Assembly: GCA_012103315.1 (NCBI GenBank)
Contig: WLWZ01000003.1
Span: 186,001-250,000, forward strand
DNA: 64,000 nucleotides
Source of the DNA: Alphaproteobacteria bacterium
GTDB taxonomy: Bacteria > Pseudomonadota > Alphaproteobacteria > MPNO01 > UBA2964
Direction of reading: 5' to 3'
The translations under genes and the position numbers were made by a program. Below the pieces are notes generated by a model. The model saw nothing but the letters and a program-made list of their open reading frames with translations. It searched no databases and was not told where the DNA came from. Shown here piece by piece: positions 35,709 to 43,555 of the stretch (position 1 is the first letter of the stretch; each line of letters opens with the position of its first letter).

Positions 35709-36746
35709 TTAGGGTGTGGAGTTTCCCCGGGGTGGTTCAAATTTAGAGAAGAACTCCGTAACAATTCCACGATCGCCCTCCACGGCAACCTGCCCGAGAT
35801 CAATCGCATCTTCAAAACCGGTGCCACCGGCCGCCCATGCCTCTAAGAAGTCGCGATGAAACTTGATCGAGACGTCACAATCTTCCGGCCTTTTTGATTG
35901 GAGCGTACAGGTTCCATTGTCGATTTCGAGTGCACAGGTTTCATAAGAACCTTCTGACACAAACCCGACAGTAAGGCGCCTGTCTTCGCATCGCTCGGCA
36001 ACCAATCGGTTGGACATCGTCTGCAGAATTTCACCAGCCGATTTTTTGTCTTGGGAGTTGGTTTGATGGTTCTCGTTTGAGCTGGAATCACCAAGCTCTG
36101 CCCTGATTGCCTCTAACCATGGGTCAACGCCAAAATCCCAAGGACCCATCCCGCCTTTGTAGGCAATCCGTCCGTCGGCACTGACTATGTATAGCCGTTC
36201 GGGCCAGGCGCGGTAGAGTCCTTCCGCCTGGTCCGTCATATCGTCCAGCAACATGAGAAAGGAAAAATTATAACGCAACATGCAGGCGGCCGCGACCTCG
36301 GCTCGTTCGTCGCTGCTGGTCGGTTGATCGTAAAAAACTTTGTCTTGCAAGTTTCGGCCCACTTGATCGCCATCACCCGGATGGGCTTCTCGTATGTAGA
36401 CGCACACAAATTGCATCTTGTCGGCGTACTGTTCGGCAATTTCGTTGAGGCGCACGGCCTCGTCACGAAATGGCGGTCAGGTATAGGACCCGAAGATGAG
36501 ACCGACAGGTTTTCCGGCTAACGATGAAAGAGACACCATATCACCGGTCTGTTTTCCTGTTGGGCTGAGGCTCTCCAGAGTGAGATCCGGTGCAATATCG
36601 CCAACATTGGGTGCATCCTTTTCCCGCTCGAAACGTCCGGCGATGAATTCGCGCAATTCGTCCCGCGTGAACCCGCGAAGCTTCAATTCTTCCTCAGTAT
36701 GCCAAGCCAAAATTTGCTCAGCTTTTTCGGGTAAAGGGGTGCTCAT
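35709..36746 (-). CDS. Iodothyronine-deiodinase-like selenoprotein with C-terminal SCP2-like domain
   Basis: Sec-containing thioredoxin-fold protein of 345 residues, read through an in-frame TGA at 36477-36479 (Sec90). The motif around it, IFGSYT-U-PPFRDEAVRLNE, is the deiodinase active-site signature, and YIREAHPGDGDQ about 30 residues later holds the conserved deiodinase histidine. Residues 1-45 are a helical N-terminal extension. Residues about 240-340 (CDVSIKFHRDFLEAWAAGG, GQVAVEGDRG) resemble an SCP2 sterol-carrier domain, which may bind a hydrophobic substrate. An AAGGAG site precedes the ATG. A SECIS-like hairpin follows the TGA. An automatic annotation would split this into two ORFs. 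Reaction unknown: reductive dehalogenation or another selenol redox reaction. Confidence 0.88.
36439..36471 (-). promoter_or_regulatory. Bacterial SECIS element in the first deiodinase-like gene
   Basis: Starting 6 bases after the TGA, the transcript can form an outer stem ATTTC/GAAAT and an inner 5-bp stem GAGGC/GCCTC closing the loop CGTGC. The loop holds a GU 22-23 bases from the UGA, within the range of known bacterial SECIS elements that bind SelB. The loop is identical in the second gene while stem pairs differ in compensating ways. Confidence 0.8.
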
Positions 36747-36762
36747 TCTTGATCTCCTTCAT

Positions 36763-36781
36763 TTTTGACACGATGTCAAAA
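36763..36781. promoter_or_regulatory. 19-bp palindrome in the leader of the first selenoprotein gene
   Basis: Perfect dyad TTTTGACA-CGA-TGTCAAAA, 16 bases upstream of the ATG at 36746 and just before the Shine-Dalgarno. It could be an operator or an mRNA hairpin that masks ribosome binding. It is not found before the second selenoprotein gene. Confidence 0.55.
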
Positions 36782-36794
36782 TCTCTGGTCGAAA

Positions 36795-36823
36795 ATTGTG
36801 CGCGACTAGAACGTGTCGATCAA
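36795..36823 (-). promoter_or_regulatory. Possible sigma-70 promoter of the first selenoprotein gene
   Basis: Minus strand TTGATC, 17 bases, CACAAT, 49 bases before the ATG. Partial consensus matches only. It lies just downstream of the 36840-36856 operator-like palindrome, the usual layout for IclR-type activation. Confidence 0.3.
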
Positions 36824-36839
36824 CTGGCCGATCCCGCCC

Positions 36840-36856
36840 GTGCCGTCCTGCGGCAC
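36840..36856. promoter_or_regulatory. IclR-type operator candidate, GTGCCG-N5-CGGCAC (copy 1)
   Basis: 17-base inverted repeat with half-sites GTGCCG and CGGCAC and spacer TCCTG, 94 bases upstream of the selenoprotein ATG at 36746. The half-sites and spacing are identical to the copy immediately before the IclR gene at 37691-37707. Confidence 0.65.
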
Positions 36857-36881
36857 GTCAGGTCACCCTGCTCGTCAGCAA

Positions 36882-37682
36882 TTATGCGGAAGGGTAAAGG
36901 TCGGCTGAAATTGCATCCGCTGCAATTTGCAATCTGTCCAGAAAGCGCTCCGCGAAGCCCTCATACTCCATGTGGTTGCGAGTCCACATCAGAGTAAGCG
37001 CCCCCAGGACTTCGTTATCCCCTTGATGCACGGGAACGGCGATCGCGTTGAGTTTGTCGTCCGGCGCACTTTCTCCCAAATAACCCGGACGCCGAAATCC
37101 GTAACCAGCTTCACGCATGAGAACCAATTCATGCTCAAGTTTTTCCAACGTCAATCCAAAGCGGCTGGGGCCAAATACGGGGTCTTTCCGGGCTTTTTTA
37201 TAAATCTGGCTCAAATTTTTTGCATCCAGCCCCATAAGATATGCACATCCGCCGGCGGAGCCGAATATGTTGACCTCTAGATCGACCCTTCCGCCATGAA
37301 CATGAAAGGGGCTAAGCACCCGAGTGGATTCCACAACCCGCATCGTCGCCCCATCCTTCATATGAAGGTCTGACGGCCAACCGACTTCTTCCGTCAGAGC
37401 CTGCATGTGTGGTGACGCTGCTTCGACCATCGCTGCAGCGACTGGCGAGGCTTCAGCGCTGGATATCATGGGAAGGGCTATGTTGATGCGGTAAAGGCGG
37501 TCATTGAGTCCTTGTCGGACCAGTCTGCGTTTGACCAATGTTGCTAGAAGCCGACGCAATGTCGATTTTGGTAGTTCGGTCAATTGGTGCAATTGGTGTA
37601 GTGAACACGCTCCATGGCCTCCCAACGCTTCAAGCACAGAAATTCCCCGGTCTAATGAACGGTTTTCTAATTGGCGGGTCAT
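36882..37682 (-). CDS. IclR-family transcriptional regulator
   Basis: Regulator of 266 residues. The N-terminal winged helix (RGISVLEALGGHGACSLHQL, TELPKSTLRRLLATLVKRRLV, about residues 9-58) binds DNA; the remaining 200 residues are the IclR effector domain, which usually binds a small aromatic or organic acid. It sits between the two selenoprotein genes. Only 8 bases separate its ATG from the GTGCCG-N5-CGGCAC palindrome and no Shine-Dalgarno is visible, so the message may be leaderless and autorepressed. Confidence 0.88.
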   Translation of the reverse strand: MTRQLENRSLDRGISVLEALGGHGACSLHQLHQLTELPKSTLRRLLATLVKRRLVRQGLNDRLYRINIALPMISSAEASPVAAAMVEAASPHMQALTEEVGWPSDLHMKDGATMRVVESTRVLSPFHVHGGRVDLEVNIFGSAGGCAYLMGLDAKNLSQIYKKARKDPVFGPSRFGLTLEKLEHELVLMREAGYGFRRPGYLGESAPDDKLNAIAVPVHQGDNEVLGALTLMWTRNHMEYEGFAERFLDRLQIAADAISADLYPSA

Positions 37683-37690
37683 AATTCACT

Positions 37691-37707
37691 GTGCCGCAGA
37701 GCGGCAC
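37691..37707. promoter_or_regulatory. IclR-type operator candidate, GTGCCG-N5-CGGCAC (copy 2)
   Basis: Inverted repeat GTGCCGC-AGA-GCGGCAC (7-bp arms), between the divergent IclR gene and the second selenoprotein gene. It is placed to control both the regulator (ATG 8 bases away) and the plus-strand transcript starting before 37848. Confidence 0.65.
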
Positions 37708-37847
37708 GGAGTTCAATAGGAGTTGGGGTACTGCTCGATTGCACTCAAAATCAAAATCGCTTGAATACGAGTACGTACCGACCACACCCTAGCGCCGCTT
37801 GATGCTGGGACAAACGGATCCGTTCTTTACTACGCTGGAGGCATACA

Positions 37848-38513
37848 ATGTCCGTTGAACTACCCGAGAAGTTTGAGAACGTCGTACTGAATGCTGACGA
37901 AAAGTGGCTTGAAACCCGCGGGATGACGCGAGATCAGCTGCGCGCATTTATTGAAAAGCGGGTCATTAGAGATAGAGAGCTCTCGCCAAATATTGGTGAC
38001 GATGCCCCGGATCTAGCGCTAGAGCGCCTCAATGCAAATGGCAGCCGATCCGGCGAAACAGTGAAGCTATCCTCGTACTTCGGAAAACCGGTTGGCTTGA
38101 TATTCGGGTCCTACACCTGACCGCCATTTCGCGACGGGGCCGTGCGCCTTGATGAAATGGCAAAAAACCTTGGCGATGATGTGCAGCTCCTCGGAATTTA
38201 TATTCGTGAGGCGCATGCTGAAGGCGAAGATCAGGTTCCTAGAAACTTGGACGAAGGCGTCGTCTTTGCCCAGCCGGAATCGGAAGACGAACGGGCAGAA
38301 GTCGCGTCCGCATGTATGCTTCGCTACAATTTTTCGTTCCCAATGCTGCTCGATGGCATGGATAACGATGCGGAGGAGAAATACATCTCCTGGCCTGACA
38401 GACTCTACCTAATCGACCGCGATGGCAAAGTCGCCTTTAAGAGTGGGTTAGGCCCGTTTTATTTTGATGTCGACGAGTTCGAAGAGGCGATCCGTCGGAA
38501 CCTTCAGGCTTGA
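37848..38513 (+). CDS. Iodothyronine-deiodinase-like selenoprotein (short form)
   Basis: Sec-containing protein of 221 residues; the in-frame TGA at 38118-38120 encodes Sec91. The active-site region IFGSYT-U-PPFRDGAVRLDE and YIREAHAEGEDQ match the paralogue at 35709-36746 and the deiodinase family. The N-terminal helix (WLETRGMTRDQLRAFIEKR) is also shared, but the SCP2-like tail is absent. Homology continues without a break on both sides of the TGA (SACMLRYNFSFPMLLDGM, YLIDRDGKVAFKSGLGPF), which excludes a real stop. A GGAGG site precedes the ATG. It is followed after 152 bases by the TRAP transporter genes. Catalytic role unknown. Confidence 0.9.
38124..38160 (+). promoter_or_regulatory. Bacterial SECIS element in the second deiodinase-like gene
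   Basis: Perfect outer 7-bp stem CCATTTC/GAAATGG and an inner stem GGGGC/GCCTT (two G-U pairs) around the loop CGTGC, with the loop GU 22-23 bases after the UGA. Compared with the minus-strand copy, two inner-stem pairs change (G-U to G-C and G-U to A-U) while pairing is kept. Confidence 0.82.
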
Positions 38514-38665
38514 GGGCCGGCGCCCACAAAGCTTGGGTCAATAACATCGGCGTTGCTGCCGACAAAATCAGACCGTTTATAAGGGCGGTCGTGCGGTGTC
38601 AGGTGAGGTATCGAAGAGCCGATAAAGACGATACCCGGAGCTGATAACGCCATGAGGGAGGCGTA

Positions 38666-40552
38666 GTGCGACAGGTCGACATTCCGGAGAAGGTGGTCCA
38701 GCTCATTGGATTTGTGATGGCGATCGTCGCGATCTACACCGTCACCTTTGGGGTTATCGACGAGATCTATCAGCGTTCGATTACTGTCGACGCATCGGTG
38801 GTTCTGACCGTATTTGTGTTCCCTTTGGCCCGCATTCATTTGCCGAAGAACGGCTCGGCGCGGGTTTGCCTTTGGGGTATCGATGCCCTGCTAATCGGTT
38901 TGATGGCTTTGTCAATCTACTGGTTCGCGTCGGTCTATGATGAGCTTGAAAGCGGTCTCTATGATTTTTTGCCCAATGACATCCTGATCGGCTCTGGCGG
39001 GTTACTCGCGGTTCTCGAATTAACCCGACGCTCATTCGGGTGGCCGCTCGCATCGCTTGCGGTCCTTTGCATTATCTATGCACTCTTTGGTGAAGACTTG
39101 CCCTGGATATTTGCCCATGCGGGTTACGATCTTGAAGCGGTAATGCGAACGGTCTGGTACTCGTTCGATGGTGTCTTTGGTTTCATTGTCATCACAGTCA
39201 TTGCGCTGATTTTCATATTTATTATCTTCGGGGCGGTGCTCGAAGCGACCGGCGCTGGTGCTGTACTGCTCCGCATTGCGGTCAGTGCTACCGGCGGTCT
39301 GCGTGGCGGCCCGGCGCATGCTGCGATCGCTGCGAGCGGTTTCTTCGGTACAATTTCAGGCAGTGTTTCAGCGAATGTGGTCGGAACCGGTGTGTTCACC
39401 ATTCCGATGATCAAGGAGCGCGGCTTCCGGAGTTCATTTGCTGGCGGAGTGGAAGCGGCGGCTTCGTCGGGAGGACAATTCATGCCACCAGTGATGGGCG
39501 CCGTGGCCTTTGTCATGGCCGACGTGACGGGAATTCCGTACCTGGTGATCATCGTCGCTGCTTTGGTTCCGGCGCTATTTTATTACGGCAGTCTGTTTGC
39601 GGCCGTGTGGGTTGAGGCCGCACGAAATGGTATCGAGGCGATCCCACGGGCTGAACGGCAGTCAATCTCCCGCGAAGACTGGAAATTGTCATTGATGTTC
39701 GTGATCCCAATCCTCGTGATTATAGGCGTTCTGATCGCGGGTCGGTCACCAGCTATGGCAGGGTTGTGGGCTACTGTGATCGGTGCTGGACTCGGGTTGA
39801 TGAACGCTGAAGTGCGTAAGCGGCCGCAGGTATTTCTCGACGCGCTCGCCAAGGGTGGCGAACAGTGCGGCCGTATCATGGTCGCAGTTGCTGCCATTGG
39901 CATTATCATTGGCGTGATGAACCTCACCGGCCTAGGGATTAGGTTCTCAAACATGGTCCTCTCCTTCGCTGGTGCAAATTTATTCTTCGCCATGCTTCTC
40001 GTGGCGCTGGCGAGCATGATTTTGGGCATGGGGCTGCCGACCATTCCGGCCTATCTGATTATTGTGCTGATCATGGGCGAAGCGATGGAAAATCTCGGCG
40101 TACCCAAGATTTTGGTGCACTTGTTCGTATTATATTACGGCGTGCTTTCGGCTATCACCCCGCCGGTCGCTATCGCCGCCTATGCCGCGGCACCCATTGC
40201 GCAATCGAATCCCATGACCACGGCACTGCAGGCTCTCAAGCTTTCATTTGTCGGTTTCATTGTGCCCTTCGTCTTTATCTACAACCCATCACTTTCGCTG
40301 GTGGTTGGATTTGAGGTCGGTCCCTTTGTGTGGGTAGTCGCACGCCTGGCGCTGGCGATCTGGCTGATGACCACGGCGCTTGGGGGTGTTGATCGCGCGC
40401 CGTTGCCAATGTGGTCCCGCATCTTGCGCACAGCGCTCGGCATATGCGTGCTTCTCACTTTCATCGAGATCCAAATTGCCGCCGCAGTCGCTGGCTTGGC
40501 CCTCTTGTATGTCGAGAGCCGACGGACCAAAGCCATTAAGGGGGGAGTATGA
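38666..40552 (+). CDS. TRAP transporter fused permease (DctQ-DctM, TAXI type)
   Basis: Inner-membrane protein of 628 residues with about 16 hydrophobic segments. The first 150 residues are the small (4-TM, DctQ-like) part, the rest the large 12-TM DctM-like part with family motifs FFGTISGSVSANVVGTGVFT and MGLPTIPAYLIIVLIMGE. Fused permeases go with TAXI-type binding proteins, as encoded next. The start is GTG at 38666 behind GGGAGGCGTA. Substrates of TAXI systems are organic acids or amino acids; its place after the selenoprotein gene suggests uptake of that pathway's substrate. Confidence 0.9.
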   Translation: MRQVDIPEKVVQLIGFVMAIVAIYTVTFGVIDEIYQRSITVDASVVLTVFVFPLARIHLPKNGSARVCLWGIDALLIGLMALSIYWFASVYDELESGLYDFLPNDILIGSGGLLAVLELTRRSFGWPLASLAVLCIIYALFGEDLPWIFAHAGYDLEAVMRTVWYSFDGVFGFIVITVIALIFIFIIFGAVLEATGAGAVLLRIAVSATGGLRGGPAHAAIAASGFFGTISGSVSANVVGTGVFTIPMIKERGFRSSFAGGVEAAASSGGQFMPPVMGAVAFVMADVTGIPYLVIIVAALVPALFYYGSLFAAVWVEAARNGIEAIPRAERQSISREDWKLSLMFVIPILVIIGVLIAGRSPAMAGLWATVIGAGLGLMNAEVRKRPQVFLDALAKGGEQCGRIMVAVAAIGIIIGVMNLTGLGIRFSNMVLSFAGANLFFAMLLVALASMILGMGLPTIPAYLIIVLIMGEAMENLGVPKILVHLFVLYYGVLSAITPPVAIAAYAAAPIAQSNPMTTALQALKLSFVGFIVPFVFIYNPSLSLVVGFEVGPFVWVVARLALAIWLMTTALGGVDRAPLPMWSRILRTALGICVLLTFIEIQIAAAVAGLALLYVESRRTKAIKGGV

Positions 40553-40652
40553 TTTGCTATTTCGAACAAGAATTTCACCTAAACCCGATGTCGTCGAAAG
40601 GGCGCATCAGCTGTAAATGCAACATGACTAAGCCTTACAAAGGAGAAACATT

Positions 40653-41663
40653 ATGACCAAGTTAAAATTTGTCGCCGGTACGGTTGTAGCGCTCAGTACC
40701 ATTGCGTGGAGTGGGGCGCAGGCGAAAGACTTCTATAAGATGTCGACGATTACTTTGCCGAGTGCTTTTGCAATCAACACCACCTTTGCCAAGATAATAC
40801 AAAAGTATCATCCGGAAATTGAGATCCAGGTTAACGCCACGGGCAAAGCGCCGCGGCATGCACTGGATGCAGCGCGCGGTAAGACTGACTTTCTGATGGG
40901 TGCACCGGCTTTGCATCACTTGATGTCCAAAGGCAAAAAGATGTTCGCCAAAGTCAAAAATGCCAAAAAGCTGGCGCATAATTTGCGGGCGGTCTTCAAC
41001 TATCGCATCGGCTTCTATCAGTTCGGTGTTTTTGAGAGCTCCGGTATCAAGTCCCTGGCCGACCTCAAGGGTAAGCGTGTCTTCCTTGGGCCGCCGGCGG
41101 GGGTCCAAACTATTGTTGCCGGAAGCTTCGTCAAAGCCATCACTGGCCTTGTGCCCGGCAAGGATTATAAAGTCGTTAAGCTTGGATTTTCGCCTGCGAT
41201 GCAAGCGTTCCAGGATCGCCAACTTGACGTTCTGGTCGCGACCAGCAACCCGCCAGCGGCGAACTTCGTGCAAGCGGCGCTGACCAACAAGATCCGTTTT
41301 CTTGGAGCAAGCGACGCCGATTGGAAGACACCGGCGATGAAGAAACTCATGCGGGTTCCGGGACGCACGAGCGGTCAGTTCGCGGCGGATGCCTATGGTA
41401 AGAACCAGGCAAACACAAAGCCTGTTCAGACCATTGCGGCCTGGGTTGGCCTCGTGACCCGTAAGGATATCCCCGATGATGTCATCTACAAGATGACCAA
41501 GACATTTTGGGAACACATTGATGAAATGTACGGCGTCGCAACTTGGGCTAAAGAAGCACTCAATTTGAAGAGCGCATTCAGTCAGATGAACATGAAGTTG
41601 CACCCCGGGGCGCTTCGCTACTACAAGGAAATTGGCCTGAAGATTCCGCGTAAAGTGATGTAG
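40653..41663 (+). CDS. TRAP transporter solute-binding protein, TAXI family
   Basis: Periplasmic binding protein of 336 residues with a signal peptide (residues 1-24, TVVALSTIAWSGAQA). TAXI-family features are IQVNATGKAPRHALDAARGKTDF, GIKSLADLKGKRVFLGPPAGVQT and the C-terminal MNMKLHPGALRYYKEIGL. A strong AAGGAG precedes the ATG. It completes the TRAP system with the fused permease 100 bases upstream and is followed by a terminator-like hairpin. Confidence 0.9.
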   Translation: MTKLKFVAGTVVALSTIAWSGAQAKDFYKMSTITLPSAFAINTTFAKIIQKYHPEIEIQVNATGKAPRHALDAARGKTDFLMGAPALHHLMSKGKKMFAKVKNAKKLAHNLRAVFNYRIGFYQFGVFESSGIKSLADLKGKRVFLGPPAGVQTIVAGSFVKAITGLVPGKDYKVVKLGFSPAMQAFQDRQLDVLVATSNPPAANFVQAALTNKIRFLGASDADWKTPAMKKLMRVPGRTSGQFAADAYGKNQANTKPVQTIAAWVGLVTRKDIPDDVIYKMTKTFWEHIDEMYGVATWAKEALNLKSAFSQMNMKLHPGALRYYKEIGLKIPRKVM

Positions 41664-41681
41664 AGATCACCCAGGAGGATT

Positions 41682-41716
41682 CGCCGGAACCTGAATATTG
41701 GGTTCCGGCGTCTCTT
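41682..41716 (+). terminator. Terminator-like hairpin after the TRAP genes
   Basis: Perfect 10-bp stem CGCCGGAACC/GGTTCCGGCG with a 9-base loop, followed by TCTCTT. It lies 19 bases after the TRAP binding-protein stop. The T-run is imperfect, so termination may be partial. Confidence 0.65.
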
Positions 41717-41751
41717 GTGCGCGGCAGGTGATTATTGGGGAGCTATAGGAC

Positions 41752-43020
41752 ATGAAGCCTGTAGAAAAACTCAGGGCTCATAGCGCCGAATTTGAGAAGA
41801 CGGTATTCGATGTTGGCGACGGTGTTTATACGGCTGTCGGCTATGCTGCATCCAACAGTTCCATGATTATCGGTGATGATGGAATCATTATCATCGATAC
41901 AACAGAGAGCACGGGGGCCGCATCTAATATCTTCGCCGAGTTTCGCAAAATTACCGACAAACCGGTTCGCGCCATCATCTATACCCATGGGCACCGGGAT
42001 CACATATCAGGGGCCAGTGTTTTTGCCAAAGGTGGTGAGCCAGATATTTATGCCCGCGCTAATCTGACAATCGAGCTGGCTGAAGGGGGCGACCGCCCCT
42101 ACCCAACAAATTTGATGATTGCTCGGACCAAACGGCAATTTGGCATCGGGTTGGAATTTGACACCGAACGTATCAACCTCGGGTTGGGTCCTGGCGACCG
42201 GCCCATGGAAGGTTTGGGGCAAGGCTTCCTTCAACCGACTAACTGGGTTGAAGGAGAACGGCTTGACGTTGACATTTGTGGTGTGCCTCTTTCTCTAATC
42301 GCTGCACCCGGCGAAACAGAAGACCACCTCGTGGTCTGGCGGGAGAAAGACCGTATTCTTTTCAGCGGTGATAATTACTACAAATCTTTTCCCAATCTCT
42401 ATGCAATCCGCGGCACCAAATACCGTGATTTCGACGTCTGGGCTGACACCCTGGACACACTGATCGCTCTTGATCCGGCAACGGTAGTGCCCGGCCATTC
42501 GAAACCACTGACGGAGGCGTCTTCAATTGCGTCGGTTCTAGCGGATTATCGGGATGCCATTCGGCATATCGTAGCCAAATGCGCCGAAGGAATGGATTTG
42601 GGCCTAACCCCGGATGAACTTGTCGACTATGTGCGGTTGCCAAAAGAGTTGGCTGATCGACCCTTTCTTCAGGAATATTACGGCACAGTCGAATGGGCGG
42701 TGCGCGCTTATTTTTCGGGGACTGTTGGCTGGTTCGACGGCAACCCAACTAACCTTTTTCCGCTTGCTCCTAACGACGAAGCTAGGCGGATCGCCGATCT
42801 GGCGGGTGGACCTGAATCCCTGGCCTCAACAATGGAAAAGGCCGTCAACGATGGCGAACATCAATGGGCCTTGGAGTTGGCCGATCGAGTAGCTCTCCTG
42901 GATGGATATAAGGACCGAGCCACAAAGGCGAAGAAGACGACATTGCTTGCCCTCGCCGAAAATCAGGTGAACGCCAACGCGCGCAACTATTATATTAGTG
43001 TTGCTAAGGAACTTGGTTGA
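41752..43020 (+). CDS. Metallo-beta-lactamase-fold hydrolase, alkylsulfatase (SdsA/BDS1)-like
   Basis: Protein of 422 residues. The metal-binding motif THGHRDH (HxHxDH) is near residue 85; further ligands are in APGETEDHL, FSGDN and VVPGHSKPL. The order and the C-terminal helical part (DRPFLQEYYGTVEWAVRAYFSGTVGWFDGNPTNL, from about residue 300) match the dimerisation domain of secondary/primary alkylsulfatases. There is no signal peptide, so it is probably cytoplasmic. It lacks the SCP2-like C-terminal domain of full-length SdsA (about 650 residues), a notable contrast because an SCP2-like domain is fused to the selenoprotein in the same locus. It has its own GGGGAG site. Confidence 0.83.
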   Translation: MKPVEKLRAHSAEFEKTVFDVGDGVYTAVGYAASNSSMIIGDDGIIIIDTTESTGAASNIFAEFRKITDKPVRAIIYTHGHRDHISGASVFAKGGEPDIYARANLTIELAEGGDRPYPTNLMIARTKRQFGIGLEFDTERINLGLGPGDRPMEGLGQGFLQPTNWVEGERLDVDICGVPLSLIAAPGETEDHLVVWREKDRILFSGDNYYKSFPNLYAIRGTKYRDFDVWADTLDTLIALDPATVVPGHSKPLTEASSIASVLADYRDAIRHIVAKCAEGMDLGLTPDELVDYVRLPKELADRPFLQEYYGTVEWAVRAYFSGTVGWFDGNPTNLFPLAPNDEARRIADLAGGPESLASTMEKAVNDGEHQWALELADRVALLDGYKDRATKAKKTTLLALAENQVNANARNYYISVAKELG

Positions 43021-43072
43021 CCTGCATAGACGTTCCGATCAATTCAATCCTGAGCTACAGGTTGGCTAGGCA

Positions 43073-43104
43073 TCGCTTCCGTTTATAGCTATTAACGGAA
43101 GTGA
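43073..43104. terminator. Possible bidirectional terminator between convergent genes
   Basis: 11-bp stem (TCGCTTCCGTT with AACGGAAGTGA, one G-T pair) around a 10-base loop, placed between the convergent metallo-hydrolase and nitrile-hydratase genes. No T-run on either side, so the call is weak. Confidence 0.35.
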
Positions 43105-43165
43105 GCCCCGGACGATGCGGTGTCCGCTACTTGCCAGTTGCAGATATTTTTTGCTGCAAGATTGA

Positions 43166-43555
43166 TCAGGGTTCGATATCGCTGGCGTCAAGAAGAATGG
43201 GGTCGCCATGCGGCGTTCTGTCCGCTGCCCGGCGCCATGCATCCTGATATCTGCTGAGCGTGGAACCATCTGTCATACCCTTGTCGGCAACAATTTTTTC
43301 CAACGCCGAGAGCCAATGCAGGTAATAGGTTTCCCCAGTGTCAGGATCGCCCGCGTCTTGAGCGCGATTGATTTCAGCGACGAGCGCCACGGTCCATTCT
43401 TGCCAGGTAAACAGTCCTTGCTCGAAAAGCCGGAGCGTCATCGCAAATGCTTGTGCTTCCCAGGGCTCTTTGAAGACCGGTCCCTCAGCGTCGCGCGGTA
43501 TACTTGGGACGGCCGCAAGGGCCTGGCGCGCGGCGTCGGTGGTGCCGTCGTTCAT
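43166..43555 (-). CDS. Nitrile hydratase accessory protein
   Basis: Small activator of 129 residues resembling the N-terminal part of the nitrile hydratase beta subunit (PVFKEPWEAQAFAMTLRLFEQGLFTWQEWT; YYLHWLSALEKIV). In cobalt nitrile hydratases such proteins (NhlE/P14K type) help insert cobalt into the alpha subunit by subunit exchange. Its ATG overlaps the beta-subunit stop by 4 bases, so the three genes are translationally coupled. Confidence 0.87.
   Translation of the reverse strand: MNDGTTDAARQALAAVPSIPRDAEGPVFKEPWEAQAFAMTLRLFEQGLFTWQEWTVALVAEINRAQDAGDPDTGETYYLHWLSALEKIVADKGMTDGSTLSRYQDAWRRAADRTPHGDPILLDASDIEP

Noticed and set aside
36455..36480. Nonsense mutation or frameshift splitting the deiodinase-like genes into two ORFs each
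   Set aside because: Both paralogues carry TGA at the same catalytic position, the frame is kept, homology continues past it and a SECIS-like hairpin follows. Selenocysteine explains all of this.
40662..41603. 313-codon minus-strand frame
   Set aside because: It lies exactly opposite the TRAP binding-protein gene, which has a signal peptide, strong Shine-Dalgarno and family motifs.
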